DNA from: Massilia frigida
Lineage (GTDB): Bacteria > Pseudomonadota > Gammaproteobacteria > Burkholderiales > Burkholderiaceae_D
Assembly (NCBI RefSeq): GCF_011682175.1
Contig: NZ_WHJG01000002.1
Span: 124,001-188,000 of the forward strand
Length of the DNA: 64,000 nucleotides
Direction: 5' to 3'
In this document: one piece after another, positions 33,330 to 42,580 of the stretch
Layout: every line of letters begins with the position of its first letter
Position numbering within the stretch: position 1 is the stretch's first letter
The notes under the pieces: model-generated
What the model saw: the letters and a program-made list of their open reading frames with translations, nothing else
Told to the model about the DNA's origin: nothing
Databases searched by the model: none
Program-made: the position numbers and the translations under genes

Positions 33330-34866
33330 TCTCCGCAATCTGCGCATACATCGGCTGCAAGCGCGCGTACATCTTGCGGTACACCTGCTTGTACAAGCGG
33401 TCGTACATCACCCGGTTCGCCGCAATCGGCTCGAATACCCGCCCGATGCGCGTCATCCCCGCAATCGCCGCCGCGAAGTCCGGATACAAACCCAGCCCCA
33501 CCGCCGCCGCGATCGCCGCCCCCAGCCCCGACGTTTCATACACATGCGGACGCGCGGTGGGCAGCCCGAAAATATCCGCCGTCAGCTGCATCGCCGCGTC
33601 GCTCTGCGAACCGCCGCCCGAGACGCGCAACTCGGTAATCGGCACCCCGCTGCGTTTTTCAGTGCGTTCCTTCCCCTCGCGCAGCGCATACGCCAGCCCT
33701 TCCAGGATCGCGCGGTACACGTGCGCACGCGTGTGAACGTCGCCAAAGCCGATAATCGCGCCCTTCGCCTCCGGCCCCGGCACGCGAATGCCCGGACTCC
33801 AGTAAGGCTGCAGCATGAGCCCCATGGCCCCGGCCGGAACCGCGTTGACCAGTTCATCGAACAGCTGCTCCGGCGCCACATCCTCTTCCAGCGCGCGCGC
33901 GCGCTCGTGGTGGCCAAACTGCTCCTTGAACCAGTTGACCATCCAGTAGCCCCGGAAAATCTGCACCTCGGTGCTGTAGGTGTCGGGAATGGCTGCCGGA
34001 TACGGTGGAATGAAGGGCGTCACTTCCACGTAGCGGCGGCTGGTGGTGTTGATGGTGGCGGTGGTGCCGTAACTGAGGCAGCCGATATGCGGCGCCTGGC
34101 AGCCCGCCCCGATCACTTCGCACGCCTTGTCGGCCGCCGCCGCCAGCAAGGGCGTGCCGGCCGGGATGCCGGTCACTGCGGCCACCGCGTCGTCGATCAG
34201 CCCGATCACGGTGCCCGGCGCCACCAGCTCGGGCAGCATCTGCGGCGTGATCGCGAGCGCCTGCCACTTCCAGTCGCGCGGCCCGGCCCAGCGCTGGCGC
34301 TTGTAGTCGAACGGCAGATACGCCACCTGCGAGCCGGTCGAATCGACGTAGCGTCCGCACAGCCGGTAATTCAGGTAGCCCGACAGCAGCAGCACCTTGT
34401 GCGTGCGGTCCCAGATGTCCGGCTGGTGCGCCTTGATCCAGTTGACCTCGGCCTCGCCGCGAAAATAGTCGATCGTGCCCTTCACACGCGCCAGCCGGAA
34501 CGCGGCGTTCCACCACATGCCGACGCGCGGCGCCAGGTCGGTGCGGCGCTGGTCCAGCCAGGTGATGGCCGGCCGCAAAGCCTTGCCATCCTGGCCGACG
34601 TTGATCACCGTGCCGCGCTGGGTGGTGACCGCCACGCCCTGCACTAGCGCCTTGTCGGCGCCAGGCTGCTCCCACAATTGATTGCAGGCGCGGCACAGCG
34701 ACTGCCAGTAGTCTTCCGGGTCGTGCTCGGCCCAGCCGGGATATTCGGAAAAATAGCTCTCGAAGTGCACCTGCGATTTGGCGACGATATTACCCTGCAG
34801 GTCGAACAGGATCGCGCGCACGCTCTGGGTGCCGTTGTCGATGGCGAGGATGGTTTTATCATTCAT
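33304..34866 (-). CDS. FGGY-family carbohydrate kinase
   Basis: 520 aa. It has the two-domain ASKHA kinase fold: phosphate-1 loop [30 protein letters not shown] and the late adenosine loop [17 protein letters not shown]. It phosphorylates a sugar, polyol or glycerol-like substrate with ATP. It is the last gene of the operon with a GlpD-like dehydrogenase and an AGPS-like flavoprotein, which suggests a glycerol- or dihydroxyacetone-related substrate, but FGGY specificity cannot be read off safely. The start is the ATG giving [12 protein letters not shown]; the longer frame is a shadow over the GlpD-like gene. The 3' end overlaps bluB convergently. Confidence 0.88.
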   Translation of the reverse strand: MNDKTILAIDNGTQSVRAILFDLQGNIVAKSQVHFESYFSEYPGWAEHDPEDYWQSLCRACNQLWEQPGADKALVQGVAVTTQRGTVINVGQDGKALRPAITWLDQRRTDLAPRVGMWWNAAFRLARVKGTIDYFRGEAEVNWIKAHQPDIWDRTHKVLLLSGYLNYRLCGRYVDSTGSQVAYLPFDYKRQRWAGPRDWKWQALAITPQMLPELVAPGTVIGLIDDAVAAVTGIPAGTPLLAAAADKACEVIGAGCQAPHIGCLSYGTTATINTTSRRYVEVTPFIPPYPAAIPDTYSTEVQIFRGYWMVNWFKEQFGHHERARALEEDVAPEQLFDELVNAVPAGAMGLMLQPYWSPGIRVPGPEAKGAIIGFGDVHTRAHVYRAILEGLAYALREGKERTEKRSGVPITELRVSGGGSQSDAAMQLTADIFGLPTARPHVYETSGLGAAIAAAVGLGLYPDFAAAIAGMTRIGRVFEPIAANRVMYDRLYKQVYRKMYARLQPMYAQIAEITGYPEKP

Positions 34867-34883
34867 GGCTGTTGATTCTCTCG

Positions 34884-36470
34884 TCACGCGGGAAGGCCAT
34901 AGTGCGCCTGCCATAATGCCAGATAGGCCGCTTCGCTCGCGTTCCAGCGCGCGTCGTCCCATTCCAGCTCGCCCTGGCAGATCGCGCGGATGCGCGCCAT
35001 GTGCCGCACGCTGCCGCCATGCAGCTGCAATCCGAGCCGCGTGCGGCGCAGCAGCAGGTCTTCCAGGTGCTGCACCGCTTCGGTACGCGCGGCCCAGCGC
35101 AGTTCGGCCCACAGCGATTCGGTGCCGGGGATGGCTTCCAGCTCGCCCGCTTGGGCCGCGTCGATCAATGCCTGCGCGTGCGCGCCGTAGCGTCCGCGCA
35201 GGCGCCGCACCACCGCCGCGCGCAGCGGGGCGACCAGCGACGGCGATGGCGCGAACACGGGGCACGGCGCCAGGTCGTCGCGCCAGCCGGCCAGCAAGGG
35301 CATGGCGTGGCGCAGCGCGTCGAGGGCGATCACGCGGAAGGTGGTCAGCTTGCCGCCGGTGACGGTCAGCATGCCGTCTTCCAGCCACACCGCATGGTCA
35401 CGCGAGGCCTTGGACGGGTCGCCCGCGCCGCTGTCGATCACCGGGCGCACGCCGGCATACGTCGCAATCACGTCCGACTCTTGCAACGCCAGTTGCGGAA
35501 ATTGCGCGTGCAGCGCCGCCATCAGGTAGTCCAGTTCCGCCCGCGTGATGGCCGCTTCGCTGGCCAGGCCATCGCCGTGATCGACATCGGTGGTGCCGAC
35601 CAGGGTGATGCCTTCCCACGGAAAGGCGAACACCGGGCGGCCGTCTGCCGGGTGCATCAGGCTGACCGCCTGCGCCAGCGGCAGGCGCCAGGCCGGCAGC
35701 ACCAGGTGGCTGCCGCGCAGTGGCCGCAGGCGTGGGGCGGCGCCGGCATGGCCGCGCAGTTCGTCGGCCCAGGCGCCGGTGGCGTTGATGACAACGCGCG
35801 CGCGCACCTCGTGGGTGGCGCCATCGCGCCCGTCATGCAGCAGCGCGCCGTTGACGGTGCTGCCGCTGCGCAGCAGCGAACGCGCGGCCATGTAGTTGAG
35901 CGCCACCCCGCCATGAGTCTGGGCTTCCTGCAGCACGCGCAGCACCAGGCGCGCGTCGTCGGTCTTGGCATCGGTGTAGAGCATGCCGCCTTGCAGTCCG
36001 GCGCGCGCCGCGTTGGGTGTCATCATCGCGAATTCGCCGCCATCGACGTAGTGGCGCTCGCGCTTTCCGGCCATCAGGTCGTAGATCGCCAGCCCAAGCA
36101 GGAAGGTCTTGCGGCCAGGTTTGCGGCCCACGTAGTCGCCGAAGGCGAAACTTTGCGGTTCCACCAGGCCGGCAGCCCCGGCAAGCAGCGCGTCACGCTC
36201 GTGCACCGATTCGCGCGTCAGGGCGAAGCGGCCCTCTTTCAGGTAGCGCAGGCCGCCGTGCACCAGTTTCGATGAGCGGCTCGATGTGCCCCAGGCGAAG
36301 TCGCGCTGCTCGACCAGCAGCGCTTTCAGGCCTCGGCGCGACGCTTCCAGCAGGATGCCGGCGCCGGTGATGCCGCCGCCAATGATCAACAGGTCCCATT
36401 CGCGCGCCAGCAGCAGCGGCAGCGTATCTTGCCAACCGCTATGCCAGCCCTTCTGCCAGTGGCTGCTCAC
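34884..36470 (-). CDS. Glycerol-3-phosphate dehydrogenase-like flavoprotein
   Basis: About 528 aa, GlpA/GlpD family. The FAD site is [19 protein letters not shown], followed by [18 protein letters not shown] and a C-terminal DAO_C domain ([20 protein letters not shown]). It should oxidise a glycerol-3-phosphate-like compound at the membrane, giving a dihydroxyacetone-phosphate-like product and passing electrons to quinone. The GTG start overlaps the stop of the upstream gene (GTGA), and 17 bp separate it from the kinase, so the three are one operon. I leave the symbol blank because a housekeeping glpD is probably elsewhere. Confidence 0.88.
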   Translation of the reverse strand: MSSHWQKGWHSGWQDTLPLLLAREWDLLIIGGGITGAGILLEASRRGLKALLVEQRDFAWGTSSRSSKLVHGGLRYLKEGRFALTRESVHERDALLAGAAGLVEPQSFAFGDYVGRKPGRKTFLLGLAIYDLMAGKRERHYVDGGEFAMMTPNAARAGLQGGMLYTDAKTDDARLVLRVLQEAQTHGGVALNYMAARSLLRSGSTVNGALLHDGRDGATHEVRARVVINATGAWADELRGHAGAAPRLRPLRGSHLVLPAWRLPLAQAVSLMHPADGRPVFAFPWEGITLVGTTDVDHGDGLASEAAITRAELDYLMAALHAQFPQLALQESDVIATYAGVRPVIDSGAGDPSKASRDHAVWLEDGMLTVTGGKLTTFRVIALDALRHAMPLLAGWRDDLAPCPVFAPSPSLVAPLRAAVVRRLRGRYGAHAQALIDAAQAGELEAIPGTESLWAELRWAARTEAVQHLEDLLLRRTRLGLQLHGGSVRHMARIRAICQGELEWDDARWNASEAAYLALWQAHYGLPA

Positions 36471-38062
36471 GGCGACACCAGCTTGCCCGGGTTCATGCGC
36501 CCGTCCGGGTCGAAGTGGCGGAACAGCGTGCGCATGGCGCCCATGCCCAGCAAGCCTTTTTCGGACGCGAGGTAGGGCGCGTGGTCGGTGCCGACGCCAT
36601 GCTGGTGGCTGATGGTGCCGCCGTTGACGACGACCGCTTCCGATACGGTGCTCTTCAAACGGCGCCAGCGCTGCAAGTCTTCCTCGTAATTGCCGGAGAG
36701 GCGGTACACAAAGGTCGAGTAGACGCTGGCGCCCTGCGCATACAGGTGCGACAGGTGGGTGTAGGCGTGCACCCGCTCCCCGCAGGAGGCCATGGCCTGG
36801 GTGGCGGCATCCTCCAACGCGTGCATCATCGGGGTGACGCCCGGCCAGTCGACCGCCGTCTCCACCGTGTCGATGGCGTAGCCCTGCTCCCATGCGGCGT
36901 TGCGCAGGTAGACGTTGCGGAAGCGGTTTTGCTTCCATTTGTCGCCCATGGTGCGGCCCACGTGCACGCCGCCGCCGCCGCGCGCGACCGACAGCGCGGC
37001 GCGCAGCGCGTGTTTCGCGTTGGCGGCCGTGCCGCTGGCGCCGATCATCAGCATGCATTTGCCGACGGCGCAGCCGCGCCAGCGCAGCCAGGTTTCCAGC
37101 GCGCCGATCAGGCGCTTGTGGCCGGCCAGGGTCAGCATGGTCAGCGTTTCGAGGGGATTCGACAGGCGCAGCATCGATAGCGGCAGCTTGGCCTGCGCCA
37201 GTTCGCGCGTGGCGGCGGCCGCCGATTCCCAGTCGGGGAAGAACACGGCGTGGAAGGCTTCATACTGCGGCAGGCGGCTGACGCGCACTGTCGCTTCGGT
37301 CAGGATGCCCAAGCGCCCTTCGGAGCCGAGCACGATTTCGCGCAGGTCGGTTCCGGCGGCGGATGCGGGAAAGGTCGGCAGGTCGAGCGTGCCGGCCGGC
37401 GTTTCGACCCGCCCGCCGGCGAACAGCTGTTCGATGCGTCCGTAACGCAGCGACTGCTGGCCGGAGGACCGCGTGACCACCCAGCCGCCCAGGGTCGAAT
37501 ACTCGAACGATTGGGGAAAGTGGCCGAGCGTGTAGCCGAAGGCGCGCAGTTGCGCTTCCAGGTCCGGCCCCAGCACGCCGGCCCCGAACGTAGCCAGTTG
37601 CGCTTCCTTGTCCAGGTCGATCATGGCGCGCATGCGTGTCAGGTTGATGGTGAGGACCGGCGCCGCTCCCGCTTCCACGCCAACGTGGCCGGCCACGCTG
37701 GTGCCGCCGCCGTAGGGAATGACGATGGCGCCGCTGCGGGCCGCAAAATCGAGCAGCTCGCGCACTTCTTCCCCGCTTTCCGGCCAGGCCACGCCATCCG
37801 GGGCGGTGTCGATTTTGCCGTAGCGAAGGCGCAGCCAGTCAGGCAGGCTCTGGCCCAGTGCATTGGCCAGGCGCGCCGCGGCCGAGGTGTCCACCAGCGG
37901 ATGCGGCGGCAGGCGGCGGCCACCGATGCGCGCGCAGGCGTCCGCGTGGCTGGTCTCCGCCCCCGGGGTCCCTGGCCCGAGACGCTCGCCCAGAAACGCC
38001 AGCGCGTCCGCGTTCAGCGCAAATTCAATGGCATCGTCGCCCCATCCGTTCCACCGCTTCAT
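36467..38062 (-). CDS. Alkyl-DHAP synthase-like FAD-binding oxidase
   Basis: 531 aa VAO/PCMH-fold flavoprotein. The FAD domain has AIVIPYGGGTSVAGHV and LGGWVVTRSSGQQSLRYGRIEQL; later segments GDKWKQNRFRNVYLRN, THLSHLYAQGASVYSTF and the catalytic-region NGGTISHQHGVGTDHAPYL closely resemble alkyldihydroxyacetonephosphate synthases, in which the His cluster acts in acyl-to-alkyl exchange for ether lipids. Bacterial relatives also include simple 2-hydroxyacid oxidases, so the reaction is uncertain. It heads the operon with a GlpD-like enzyme and an FGGY kinase, opposite an AraC regulator. Confidence 0.82.
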   Translation of the reverse strand: MKRWNGWGDDAIEFALNADALAFLGERLGPGTPGAETSHADACARIGGRRLPPHPLVDTSAAARLANALGQSLPDWLRLRYGKIDTAPDGVAWPESGEEVRELLDFAARSGAIVIPYGGGTSVAGHVGVEAGAAPVLTINLTRMRAMIDLDKEAQLATFGAGVLGPDLEAQLRAFGYTLGHFPQSFEYSTLGGWVVTRSSGQQSLRYGRIEQLFAGGRVETPAGTLDLPTFPASAAGTDLREIVLGSEGRLGILTEATVRVSRLPQYEAFHAVFFPDWESAAAATRELAQAKLPLSMLRLSNPLETLTMLTLAGHKRLIGALETWLRWRGCAVGKCMLMIGASGTAANAKHALRAALSVARGGGGVHVGRTMGDKWKQNRFRNVYLRNAAWEQGYAIDTVETAVDWPGVTPMMHALEDAATQAMASCGERVHAYTHLSHLYAQGASVYSTFVYRLSGNYEEDLQRWRRLKSTVSEAVVVNGGTISHQHGVGTDHAPYLASEKGLLGMGAMRTLFRHFDPDGRMNPGKLVSP

Positions 38063-38180
38063 CGTTTTTTCCCGTTATACTTGGCTGTTCATCCACGGCC
38101 GCCAGCGTATGCGAAGGCGGGCTTCACGTATTGCGCTTTTATGACAACCGCTTTGTTCAAACATGCCAGGGGTTCCGCCA
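38063..38180. promoter_or_regulatory. Divergent AGPS-like/AraC promoter region
   Basis: 118 bp between the flavoprotein operon and the AraC gene. It should hold both promoters and the regulator site. A CCAGGGG ribosome-binding site precedes the preferred AraC start at 38181. No operator repeat is obvious. Confidence 0.45.
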
Positions 38181-39200
38181 ATGCGGCCTGACGCGCGCCG
38201 CGTCACCGGCTCTTATCTGCAGCCGCTGCTCGACGCGGCCCAGGCGCGCGGCGTCGATCCGGCCGCTTTGGCCTGCGCCGCCGGCCTGCCCGCGACGGCG
38301 CTCGAGCGCCTGCCCGATTCGCTCGGCGCGGCCGATTATGTGCGCCTGCTGGGCGCCGGCGCCGAACTGGCGGACGACCCGCATTTCGGCCTGCACGTCG
38401 GCGAACGGGTAAAACTGGGCACTTACAGCGTGTATGGACTGATTTTGCTGTCCTGCCGCGATTTTGGCCAGGCTTTCCAGCAGACCTTGCGTTACGAGCA
38501 GCTGGCGCACGACCTGGGACGCTCGGTGCTGCATCTGGATGGCCAGCAGGCGCACTACGAATGGGTCAGCAATTACCCCGAGGGCAGCCGCCATCTGGTC
38601 GAAAGCGTATTTGCCGGGATCCGCACCTTCAGCACCTGGCTGGCCGGGGCCGCGCTGCCGGCGCCGCAACTGGGCTTCACGCATGCACAGGCGGCCGACG
38701 GCGCCGAGTACGAGCGCATTTTCGGCACCCTGCCGCGCTTTGGCGCGCCGGTCAACGCGGCCGGTTTCGACGCCCAGCTGCTTGGCTGGCCGGTGCCGAA
38801 TGCCGACGTGGGCCTGTATCCGGTGCTGCAGCAGCATGCCGAACAGCTGCTGCGCGAGCGCAGCCGGCGCGACGACGGGGTGGTGGCCCAGGTGCATGCG
38901 GCCATCATCCGCAACCTGGCGCACGACCGGGTACGGCTGGCCAGCATCGCCGAGGAACTCAAGCTCTCGCCGCGCACCCTGCAACGCAAACTGAGCGAGG
39001 CCGGGGCCAGCTTCCAGCAGGTGCTCGACCAGGCACGCTACGCGCTGGCCACCGATTACCTGCGCCAGGGCAGCCTGTCGCTGGTCGATATCGCGTTTTT
39101 GCTGGGTTATCAAGAGCAAAGCGCGTTCTCCCACGCGTTCAAGGAATGGTCCGGCGTAAATCCCGGAGCATGGCGCGACAGCGGCCATTTGCGCCTATAA
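38181..39200 (+). CDS. AraC-family regulator (OruR/ArgR-like)
   Basis: About 339 aa. The N-terminal region matches the arabinose-binding-like effector domain of the OruR subgroup (GLPATALERLPDSLGAADYVRLL), and the C-terminal 100 residues form the two-helix-turn-helix AraC domain (LASIAEELKLSPRTLQRKL; then LSLVDIAFLLGYQEQSAFSHAF). It probably activates the divergent flavoprotein/GlpD-like/kinase operon. I prefer the ATG at 38181 with AGGGG 8 nt upstream over the ATG at 38163. Confidence 0.9.
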   Translation: MRPDARRVTGSYLQPLLDAAQARGVDPAALACAAGLPATALERLPDSLGAADYVRLLGAGAELADDPHFGLHVGERVKLGTYSVYGLILLSCRDFGQAFQQTLRYEQLAHDLGRSVLHLDGQQAHYEWVSNYPEGSRHLVESVFAGIRTFSTWLAGAALPAPQLGFTHAQAADGAEYERIFGTLPRFGAPVNAAGFDAQLLGWPVPNADVGLYPVLQQHAEQLLRERSRRDDGVVAQVHAAIIRNLAHDRVRLASIAEELKLSPRTLQRKLSEAGASFQQVLDQARYALATDYLRQGSLSLVDIAFLLGYQEQSAFSHAFKEWSGVNPGAWRDSGHLRL

Positions 39201-39261
39201 TACGTCGCTGTCCCGATCTACGCTAACCCTGCGCTTCCCCTGCGCCAAACCTGGCAACGCC

Positions 39262-40482
39262 GTGAATCCACATCTCGACAAACTGCACCCCTACCCTTTT
39301 GAAAAACTGCGCCAGTTGTTCGCGGGCGTGACCCCGAACCCGGACTACGCGGCCATCAGCCTTGGCATCGGCGAGCCCAAACACCCGACGCCCGCCTTCA
39401 TCCAGAAGGCGCTGGCGCACGGCGTGGCGGGACTGTCCACCTATCCGACCACGGCCGGCAGCGATGCCCTGCGCGCTGCCATCGCCGGCTGGCTGGAACG
39501 GCGCTATGGCGTGCCGACGCTCAATCCGGCCACCCAGGTGCTGCCGGTGAACGGCTCGCGCGAAGCCCTGTTCGGGATCGCCCATTGCGTCGTCGACGCC
39601 TCCCGGCCGGCGCCGCTGATCGTCTGCCCCAATCCGTTCTACCAGATTTACGAGGGCGCGGCCTACCTGGCCGGGGCCGTGCCGTACTTCGTCAATTCGG
39701 AACCGGGCCGCAATTTCGGCTGCGATTACGCCAGCGTGCCGGACGATATCTGGCCGCGCGTGCAACTGCTGTACCTGTGCACCCCGGGCAACCCGACCGG
39801 TGCCACCCTGTCGCTGGAAGACTGGAAGCAGCTGTTCGCGCTGTCCGACCGCCACGGCTTCGTGATCGCCGCCGACGAATGCTATTCCGAGATTTACCAT
39901 ACCAGCGTAGCGCCGCTGGGCGCGCTGGAAGCGGCGCACCAGCTGGGACGCAGCGGCGGCGAGACCCCGTACGCGAACCTGATCGTGTTTTCCAGCCTGT
40001 CCAAGCGTTCCAACGTGCCGGGCATGCGCTCCGGCTTCGTGGCGGGCGATCCGGCCGTGATCAAGAAGTTCCTGCTGTACCGCACCTACTGCGGCGGCGC
40101 CATGTCGCCACCGGTGCAGGCGGCGTCCATCGCGGCCTGGGGCGACGAAACCCACGTCCAGGAAAACCGCGTCAAGTACCGCGAAAAGTTCGCCCTCGTC
40201 ACCCCGCTGCTCAAGGAAGTGATGGATGTGGAACTGCCCGACGCCGGTTTTTACCTGTGGGCCGATGTGCGCCGCAGCGGCCTGTCGGACACCGAATTCG
40301 CGCGCCGTCTTTACGCGGAATATAATGTCACGGTCCTGCCGGGCAGCTACCTGGCGCGCGACGCCCACGGGCTCAACCCGGGCAGCGGCCGTATCCGCAT
40401 GGCCCTGGTCGCCGAAGTCGACGAGGGCGTCGAAGCGGCCCTGCGCATCGTCCAGTTTTGCAAAGTCCTGAAGTCGCAATGA
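39262..40482 (+). CDS. dapC: Succinyldiaminopimelate transaminase
   Basis: 406 aa fold-type I aminotransferase, with HPYPFEKLRQL, AISLGIGEPKHPTPAF, YLCTPGNPTGA and PLP lysine in FSSLSKRSNVPGMRSGF. DapC makes N-succinyl-LL-2,6-diaminopimelate from the 2-oxo-6-amino precursor in the succinylase branch of lysine biosynthesis. The GTG start is consistent with the conserved N-terminus. dapD follows 45 bp downstream, which supports the assignment. Confidence 0.93.
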   Translation: MNPHLDKLHPYPFEKLRQLFAGVTPNPDYAAISLGIGEPKHPTPAFIQKALAHGVAGLSTYPTTAGSDALRAAIAGWLERRYGVPTLNPATQVLPVNGSREALFGIAHCVVDASRPAPLIVCPNPFYQIYEGAAYLAGAVPYFVNSEPGRNFGCDYASVPDDIWPRVQLLYLCTPGNPTGATLSLEDWKQLFALSDRHGFVIAADECYSEIYHTSVAPLGALEAAHQLGRSGGETPYANLIVFSSLSKRSNVPGMRSGFVAGDPAVIKKFLLYRTYCGGAMSPPVQAASIAAWGDETHVQENRVKYREKFALVTPLLKEVMDVELPDAGFYLWADVRRSGLSDTEFARRLYAEYNVTVLPGSYLARDAHGLNPGSGRIRMALVAEVDEGVEAALRIVQFCKVLKSQ

Positions 40483-40527
40483 ATCTGTCGCACCGAATCC
40501 GCCATACCACCTAATAAGATACCGATC

Positions 40528-41355
40528 ATGACCCAACAACTTCAAAACCTCATCGACACCGCCTGGGAACAGCGCGCCGAAATCACCCCGGCCAACGGCA
40601 CGGCGGAACTGCGCGAGGCAGTGGCCCACGTGATCGCAGGCCTGGACGACGGCAGCATGCGCGTGGCGCAAAAAACCGGTGCCGACTGGGTGGTCAACCA
40701 GTGGATCAAGAAAGCGGTGCTGCTCTCCTTCCGCCTCGAAAACAACAGCGTCATGACGTCCGACGGCACCATGCAGTTCTACGACAAGGTACCGACCAAG
40801 TTCGCCAGCTACACGGCCGACGATTTCGCGCGTGGCGGTTTCCGCGTGGTGCCGCCGGCGGTGGCCCGGCGCGGCAGCTTCATCGCCAAGAACGTGGTCT
40901 TGATGCCGTCCTACGTCAATATCGGCGCCTACGTCGATGAAGGCGCCATGGTCGACACCTGGGCCACGGTCGGTTCGTGCGCGCAGATCGGCAAGAACGT
41001 GCACCTGTCCGGCGGCGTCGGCATCGGCGGCGTGCTCGAACCGATGCAGGCCAATCCGACCATCATCGAAGACAACTGCTTCATCGGCGCCCGTTCGGAG
41101 ATCGTCGAAGGCGTCATCGTCGAGGAAAATTCGGTCATTTCGATGGGCGTGTACATCGGCCAGTCGACCAAGATCTACGACCGCGCCACCGGCGAAGTGA
41201 GCTACGGCCGCGTGCCGGCCGGTTCGGTGGTGGTGTCGGGCAACCTGCCGTCGGAAGATGGCAGCTACAGCCTGTACTGCGCCGTGATCGTGAAACGTGT
41301 GGACGCCAAGACACGCGCGAAAACCGGTATCAACGAATTGCTGCGCGGTATCTGA
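40528..41355 (+). CDS. dapD: Tetrahydrodipicolinate N-succinyltransferase
   Basis: 275 aa left-handed beta-helix acyltransferase. It uses succinyl-CoA to make N-succinyl-2-amino-6-oxopimelate, the step before DapC. Hexapeptide repeats run through [20 protein letters not shown] to [16 protein letters not shown], after an N-terminal helical domain. Full length; the start is a clear ATG. Confidence 0.97.
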   Translation: MTQQLQNLIDTAWEQRAEITPANGTAELREAVAHVIAGLDDGSMRVAQKTGADWVVNQWIKKAVLLSFRLENNSVMTSDGTMQFYDKVPTKFASYTADDFARGGFRVVPPAVARRGSFIAKNVVLMPSYVNIGAYVDEGAMVDTWATVGSCAQIGKNVHLSGGVGIGGVLEPMQANPTIIEDNCFIGARSEIVEGVIVEENSVISMGVYIGQSTKIYDRATGEVSYGRVPAGSVVVSGNLPSEDGSYSLYCAVIVKRVDAKTRAKTGINELLRGI

Positions 41356-41386
41356 TACAGTAAAAGTCCAAACCAGGAGAAAAAAA

Positions 41387-42532
41387 ATGGCAATGGACCG
41401 CTTGTTCCATCTGATGAAAGAAAAAAACGCGTCGGACATGTTCTTCGCGGTCAATTCGCCCGTCCACATCAAAATCAACGGCAACCTGATTCCCATCAAT
41501 CAGCAAAAGCTGGAGCCGGAAAACATTTCCGCCCTGCTCGCGGAAATCTGCACCCAGGCACAGATGGATGAGCTGATGCGCGAAAACGAGCTGAACATGG
41601 GTATTTCGGTCGCCAATCTGGGCCGCTTCCGTTTGTCGGCCTTCCGCCAGCGCGGCACGATTTCGGCCGTGTTCCGGTTTGTGCCGGCCGTGATTCCGGC
41701 GCTGGAAGACCTGGGCCTGCCGCACGTGCTGGCCGACCTGATCATGGAAAAGCGCGGCTTGCTGCTGCTGGTCGGCGCGACCGGTTCGGGCAAGTCGACC
41801 ACCATCGCCTCGATGCTGGACCACCGCAACGAGTTGCGCGCCGGCCACATCCTGACCCTGGAAGACCCGATCGAATACCTGTTCAAGAACAAGAAATCGA
41901 TCGTCAACCAGCGTGAAATCGGCAGCGATGCCAGCAGTTTCTACACGGCACTGCGCAATTCGATGCGCCAGGCGCCCGATTGCATCCTGATCGGCGAGAT
42001 CCGCGACAAGGAAACCATGGCTGCGGCCCTGGCCTACGCCCAGTCGGGCCATTTGGTGCTGGCAACTTTGCACGCAAACAACTCGTACAACGCGCTGAAC
42101 CGGATCATCAGTTTTTACCCGATCGAAAACCGGCCCGCGCTGCTGCAGGATTTGTCGTCGGCGGTCAAGGCGATCGTGTCGCAGCGCCTGGTGCGCTCGG
42201 CGGCCGGCGGCACGCGCCAGGCGGCCGTCGAAATCATGGTCAATACGCGCTATATTGCCGACCTGATCGACAATGGCGAGATCGGCCAGATCAAGGAAGC
42301 GATGGAAAACAGCCTCTCGCCGGGCTCGCAGACCTTCGAATCGGCCTTGTACGAACTGGTCAAGAGCGGCCTGATCACCCAGGAAGAAGGCTTGGCCAAT
42401 GCGGACTCGGCCACCAACCTGTTGTGGCTTCTTAACAACGGTCCGGAAGTGCGCGCGGCCAGCACCCAGGAGGCGGCGCCAAAGCCGGTCGAGGAATCGT
42501 CCTCGTTTACCGAGTTCACGCTCAATAGCTGA
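41387..42532 (+). CDS. pilU: Type IV pilus retraction ATPase PilU
   Basis: 381 aa PilT-class ATPase. The N-terminal PAS-like domain begins MDRLFHLMKEKNASDMFF. Walker A is at about 130-137 (GATGSGKS), with the Asp box (LEDPIEYLF), Walker B (DCILIGEIRD) and His box (GHLVLATLHANNSYNALNRI). The Ser/Glu-rich C-terminal tail and length fit PilU rather than PilT. PilU assists PilT in retracting type IV pili for twitching. A GGAG site lies before the ATG. It ends in a terminator that overlaps the stop of the opposing KAP gene. Confidence 0.92.
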   Translation: MAMDRLFHLMKEKNASDMFFAVNSPVHIKINGNLIPINQQKLEPENISALLAEICTQAQMDELMRENELNMGISVANLGRFRLSAFRQRGTISAVFRFVPAVIPALEDLGLPHVLADLIMEKRGLLLLVGATGSGKSTTIASMLDHRNELRAGHILTLEDPIEYLFKNKKSIVNQREIGSDASSFYTALRNSMRQAPDCILIGEIRDKETMAAALAYAQSGHLVLATLHANNSYNALNRIISFYPIENRPALLQDLSSAVKAIVSQRLVRSAAGGTRQAAVEIMVNTRYIADLIDNGEIGQIKEAMENSLSPGSQTFESALYELVKSGLITQEEGLANADSATNLLWLLNNGPEVRAASTQEAAPKPVEESSSFTEFTLNS

Positions 42533-42546
42533 TTCGGGAAAGAAGA

Positions 42547-42580
42547 ACACCGCCGCGCCCCCAGTCGCGGCGATGTTTTT
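42547..42580 (+). terminator. Terminator after pilU
   Basis: An 11-bp stem with one mismatch (ACACCGCCGCG with CGCGGCGATGT) is followed by five T residues. The T-run runs into the TAA of the convergent KAP NTPase gene, so the inserted gene ends exactly at the old pilU terminator. Confidence 0.8.

Noticed and set aside
39223-41499. A 758-codon minus-strand frame over dapC and dapD
   Set aside because: It is antisense to two complete lysine-biosynthesis genes; the long frame is a consequence of high GC at third positions.
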